This document shows positions 4,273-7,546 of a stretch of 7,546 nt of DNA, piece after piece; position 1 is the first letter of the stretch, and every line of letters begins with the position of its first letter. This DNA is from Hyphomicrobiaceae bacterium (lineage in GTDB: Bacteria > Pseudomonadota > Alphaproteobacteria > Rhizobiales > Hyphomicrobiaceae), in contig JAFMSC010000196.1 in assembly GCA_017353825.1 (NCBI GenBank), positions 1 to 7,546 of the forward strand, written 5' to 3'. Under the pieces are notes generated by a model. The model made no database searches. It was not told where the DNA came from and was given only the letters and a program-made list of their open reading frames with translations. The position numbers and the translations under genes were made by a program.

Positions 4273-7200
4273 ACTGGAACATTTCGGCCTGGTCGATCCT
4301 GAGGCCAGTGCCGTCGCTCGTCCTGTTCATGGTGCTGATCGCGCTGGGCTACGCGAGCTTCGGCGAGCTCGCCGTGACACGCTTTCCCAACGTCGACCTG
4401 CCGATCGTCCAGGTGCGCGTCTATCAGACTGGCGCGGCGCCTTCCGAGCTGGAGGTGCAGGTCACCAAGAAGGTCGAAGACGCCATCGCCGGGGTGAACG
4501 GGGTCAAGCACCAGACGTCGTCCATCACCGACGGCGCGTCGGTGACGACGGTGGAGTTTTACCTGGAGGTCAACCAGGACCGCGCCCTCAACGACGTGAA
4601 GGACGCTGTCGGCCGCATCCGCTCCGAGCTGCCACCGACTATCGACGAACCGGTCGTGACGCGCATTGCCGTCGAAGGCCTGCCGATCGTCACGTACGCG
4701 GCGCGGGCGCCGGGCATGACACCGCAGGAGCTGTCCTGGTTCGTGGACGACGTCGCCATGCGGGCCCTGTACGGCGTGAAGGGCGTATCGCAAATCGAGC
4801 GCCAAGGTGGTGTCGATCGCGAGATTCGCGTCGCCCTCGATCCCGACCGGTTGCAGGCCTACGGCATCACTGCCGGCGATGTGAACCGCCAGCTCAGGGC
4901 CACCCATGTGGATCTTGCCGGCGGGCGCGGCGATATCGGTGGGCGCGAGCACGCGATCCGCACGTTGGCCGGCAAGCCGTCCGTGGCGGATCTCGCCGCC
5001 ACCATGATCGCGCTCCCCAAGGGCCGCAAGGTGCGGCTCGACCAGCTCGGCGCCGTCACAGACAGCACCACCGAGCCGCGCACCTTCGCCCTGCTCGACG
5101 GCCGGCCGGTGGTGGCGTTCGCGATCTCGCGTGCCAAGGGCGCGAGCGACGCCACAGTCGCGGCGGACGTGGCCAGGAAGGTGGAGGAGCTGCGGCGTGC
5201 ACACCCCGATGTCGAGATCAGAGAGATCGACACGATGGTGGCCTACACGCTGCGCGCCTATCGGGCCACCATGCAGACGCTCATCGAGGGCGCCATCCTC
5301 GCCATCGTCGTGGTATTCCTGTTCCTGCGCGACCTGCGTGCCACGGTGATCGCGGCCATCGCCCTGCCGCTGTCGATCGTGCCGGCGTTCTGGGCCATCG
5401 ACGCGGCCGGCTTCTCTCTCAATCTCGTGAGCCTGCTCGCCATCACCATCGTGACGGGCATCCTGGTGGACGATGCCATCGTCGAGATCGAGAACATCGT
5501 GCGCCACACGCTGATGGGCAAGAGCGCCTACCGCGCAGCGCTGGAGGCAGCCGACGAGATCGGGCTCGCCGTGATCGCCATCACTTTCACCATCATCGCC
5601 GTGTTTGTTCCAGTGAGCTTCATGGGCGGGATCGCAGGCCAATACTTCAAGCAGTTCGGGCTCGTTGTGGCGTTCGCGGTGTTCTTCTCGCTGCTGGTGG
5701 CGCGGCTTATCACGCCACTGCTGGCGGCCTACTTCATGCGCAGCAAGGGCCACGTGGCGCAGGAAGGCCGGCTGCTCCGGGCTTACACCCACATCGTGCG
5801 CTGGTCGGTGGCGCACCACTACGTGGCCGTCGCGCTGGGGCTCGCCATTTTCGCCGCTTCGATCGGCAGCTTCTTCCTGCTCCCGTCCGGCTTCCTGCCC
5901 ACCGAGGATACAGGCCGCGTCCTGCTGGCGATCGAGCTGCCGCCCGGCTCGCGCATCGACGAGACGCAAGCGGTGACCGATGGCATCGCGCGCCGCATCG
6001 GCGCCCGCGACGACGTGAAGAGCGTATTCGTGAACGGCGGCAGCGTGATGGGCGGCGCCGTGGGCAGCACGGGCGAGGTGCGTAAGGCCACGCTGGTCAT
6101 CAACCTGGTGCCCAGGGCGGAGCGCAAGCTCGGCCAGGCCCAGATCAAGCAGGAGATCAGCCGCAACCTGGCCCAGGTGCCGGATATCCGATTCTGGTTC
6201 CTGATGGACAACGGCCGCCAGCAGATCCAGCTTGTCGTCGCGGGGCGTGATCCGGCTGCGGTCAACCGCGCGGCGGCGGAGATGACGAGCCAGGCCAAGC
6301 GCATCCCGCTGATCGCAAACGTGGTGTCGTCGGCCGAGCTCGACCGGCCGGAGCTGCGCGTGGTGCCGATCGGCGATGTAGCCGCCGACCTCGGCCTCTC
6401 CACCGAGGCCATCGCCGAGGCCGTGCGCATCGCCACCATCGGCGACATCGGCGCCAACCTCGCCAAGTTCGACGTGGGCGACAGGCAGGTGCCGATCCGA
6501 GTGCAGCTCGACGAGCGCGCCCGCGCCGAGCGCCAGGTGCTCGAATCGCTCAAGGTGCCCACGGCAGGTGGAGCCGCCGTGCCGTTGGCGGCGGTCGCAC
6601 GCTTCGAGCTGGCGCAGGGCCCTACCGCGATCGACCGCTACGACCGGGCACGCCGCGTCCTGGTAGGCGCCGACCTCGTCGGCAACGCCCCGCTGGGCAA
6701 GGCGATCGACGAGATGCTGGCGCTGCCGGCCGCCAACAACCTGCCCGCCGGCGTTGAGCTCAGGCAGTTCGGCGATGCCGAGATCATGGGTGAGGTGTTC
6801 GCGGGCTTCGCCGCCGCCATGGGGGCCGGTATCATGATGGTTTACGCCGTGCTGGTGTTGCTGTTCGGCAGCTTCCTGCAGCCCATTACCATCCTGTTCT
6901 CACTGCCTCTGTCGATCGGCGGGGCTATCGTGGCGCTCGCCGTCACCGGCCAGGCCATCAGCCTGCCGGTTGTGATCGGCATCCTGATGCTGATGGGCAT
7001 CGTCACCAAGAACGCGATCATGCTGGTCGACTTCGCCATCGAGGAGATGCGGCGCGGCACCGGGCGCACCGAGGCCATCGTCGATGCCGGCCGCAAGCGC
7101 GCGCGCCCCATCGTCATGACCACCATCGCCATGATCGCCGGCATGATGCCGGCCGCGATCGGTCTCGACTCCGGCGGCGAGTTCCGCGCCCCCATGTCCA

Positions 7201-7421
7201 TCGCCGTAATCGGCGGCCTTCTCTCCTCCACGCTGCTGTCTCTGGTGTTCGTGCCGGCAGTGTTCGCAGTGATGGACGACATCGGCCGCCTGGCGTGGTT
7301 TGCGTTCGGCCGGTTCATTGGCCAGGTCGATGAGCCTGCCGTTGTGAGGCATACCGCCGCAACCCAAACGGAGGTCAGGCCGCTCCCGGCGGCGGCGGAG
7401 CAGGCAGGTGCCTACTATTAA
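4269..7421 (+). CDS. HAE1-type RND efflux transporter permease
   Basis: This is a full-length 1050-residue inner-membrane proton/drug antiporter, almost the length of AcrB (1049), and probably a trimer. TM1 is near residues 13-32, followed by a large periplasmic porter loop (about 33-335). TM2-TM6 lie at about 336-490, TM7 near 514-538, a second periplasmic loop at about 540-845, and TM8-TM12 at about 848-1001. The proton-relay residues are present: Asp401-Asp402 in GILVDDAIVEIENI (TM4), Lys914 in MGIVTKNAIMLVDFA (TM10) and Arg946 in RARPIVMTTIAMIAG. They correspond to AcrB D407/D408, K940 and R971. The TM4 motif is of the hydrophobe/amphiphile (HAE1) type and not the heavy-metal CzcA type. 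The start has Shine-Dalgarno GGAGG (4257-4261) 7 nt upstream and overlaps the adaptor stop by ATGA. A polar tail of about 35-45 residues follows TM12. The substrate is unknown. No outer-membrane factor gene follows in the window. Confidence 0.97.
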   Translation: MNWNISAWSILRPVPSLVLFMVLIALGYASFGELAVTRFPNVDLPIVQVRVYQTGAAPSELEVQVTKKVEDAIAGVNGVKHQTSSITDGASVTTVEFYLEVNQDRALNDVKDAVGRIRSELPPTIDEPVVTRIAVEGLPIVTYAARAPGMTPQELSWFVDDVAMRALYGVKGVSQIERQGGVDREIRVALDPDRLQAYGITAGDVNRQLRATHVDLAGGRGDIGGREHAIRTLAGKPSVADLAATMIALPKGRKVRLDQLGAVTDSTTEPRTFALLDGRPVVAFAISRAKGASDATVAADVARKVEELRRAHPDVEIREIDTMVAYTLRAYRATMQTLIEGAILAIVVVFLFLRDLRATVIAAIALPLSIVPAFWAIDAAGFSLNLVSLLAITIVTGILVDDAIVEIENIVRHTLMGKSAYRAALEAADEIGLAVIAITFTIIAVFVPVSFMGGIAGQYFKQFGLVVAFAVFFSLLVARLITPLLAAYFMRSKGHVAQEGRLLRAYTHIVRWSVAHHYVAVALGLAIFAASIGSFFLLPSGFLPTEDTGRVLLAIELPPGSRIDETQAVTDGIARRIGARDDVKSVFVNGGSVMGGAVGSTGEVRKATLVINLVPRAERKLGQAQIKQEISRNLAQVPDIRFWFLMDNGRQQIQLVVAGRDPAAVNRAAAEMTSQAKRIPLIANVVSSAELDRPELRVVPIGDVAADLGLSTEAIAEAVRIATIGDIGANLAKFDVGDRQVPIRVQLDERARAERQVLESLKVPTAGGAAVPLAAVARFELAQGPTAIDRYDRARRVLVGADLVGNAPLGKAIDEMLALPAANNLPAGVELRQFGDAEIMGEVFAGFAAAMGAGIMMVYAVLVLLFGSFLQPITILFSLPLSIGGAIVALAVTGQAISLPVVIGILMLMGIVTKNAIMLVDFAIEEMRRGTGRTEAIVDAGRKRARPIVMTTIAMIAGMMPAAIGLDSGGEFRAPMSIAVIGGLLSSTLLSLVFVPAVFAVMDDIGRLAWFAFGRFIGQVDEPAVVRHTAATQTEVRPLPAAAEQAGAYY

Positions 7422-7484
7422 CGCAAGTGGCCCCTGGCCGGCTCCAACAAGGGTGCGGGCACTTGGTTGCTAGCCCAACTTGCG
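7422..7484 (+). terminator. Possible hairpin immediately after the RND gene
   Basis: CGCAAGT (7422-7428), directly after the stop codon, can pair with ACTTGCG (7478-7484) across 49 nt. Alternatively CAAGTG plus CCC (7424-7433, one bulged G) can pair with GGGCACTTG (7457-7465), a 9-bp stem with a 23-nt loop. The two are mutually exclusive. No T-run follows either, so intrinsic termination is unproven. Confidence 0.3.
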
Positions 7485-7522
7485 CAGAATCGGGGGGTGG
7501 ATCTAGACAAATCAAGGCCTTA

Positions 7523-7546
7523 GCCGAGAAGTCGGCACTACATTTT
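7523..7546 (+). terminator. Small hairpin with T-run at the window edge
   Basis: GCCGA (7523-7527) and TCGGC (7532-7536) form a 5-bp stem with a GAAG loop. TTTT begins 6 nt later (7543-7546) and is cut by the window end. It is a candidate end for the efflux transcript, but the stem is short and the T-run offset. Confidence 0.3.

Noticed and set aside
4095..5969. Antisense open frame of 624 codons over the adaptor and RND genes
   Set aside because: It is a His/Asp/Arg-rich mirror of high-GC codon usage. The sense strand encodes undoubted transporter sequence here.
4166..6085. Second plus-strand frame of 639 codons inside the RND gene
   Set aside because: It is an Arg-rich out-of-frame shadow of the RND coding sequence without domains.
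7485..7546. Possible insertion-sequence end or start of another gene after the efflux operon
   Set aside because: There are too few bases, no open frame of note and no recognised terminal repeat.

Overview
The window is GC-rich, with strong G/C preference at third codon positions. It encodes an inner-membrane RND efflux permease with its periplasmic adaptor, so the source is a Gram-negative, probably a high-GC proteobacterium. The species cannot be fixed from these bases. I see no tRNA, rRNA, CRISPR array, integrase, transposase or recognisable insertion-sequence end.

Layout. (1) 127-465, minus strand: a small one-domain cupin protein whose reading frame looks broken, with one clear and one possible frameshift. 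(2) 466-787: a divergent intergenic region with two interleaved inverted repeats. (3) 788-1426, plus strand: an intact DUF4291-family protein of unknown function. (4) 1427-2189: about 760 bp with no credible gene. It is rich in inverted repeats and carries a short 10/11-bp tandem array. (5) 2190-2215: an AT-rich palindrome that stands out from its surroundings and looks like a TetR-family operator. A 144-nt leader follows it. (6) 2360-7421, plus strand: three tightly coupled genes, a TetR-family repressor, a membrane-fusion protein and a HAE1-type RND permease. Both junctions are 4-base ATGA overlaps. (7) 7422-7546: a non-coding tail with potential hairpins.

How the genes work together. The RND trimer would take substrate from the periplasm or inner membrane using the proton gradient. 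The membrane-fusion protein would link it to an outer-membrane channel, and the TetR protein would repress its own operon until it binds an inducer. No outer-membrane factor gene lies in the window, so the pump probably borrows a TolC-like channel encoded elsewhere. The cupin and DUF4291 genes have no evident functional link to the pump.

I did not find a clearly new system. The items most worth a second look are the self-complementary segment at 1825-1943, the operator and structured leader of the efflux operon, and the decaying cupin gene.
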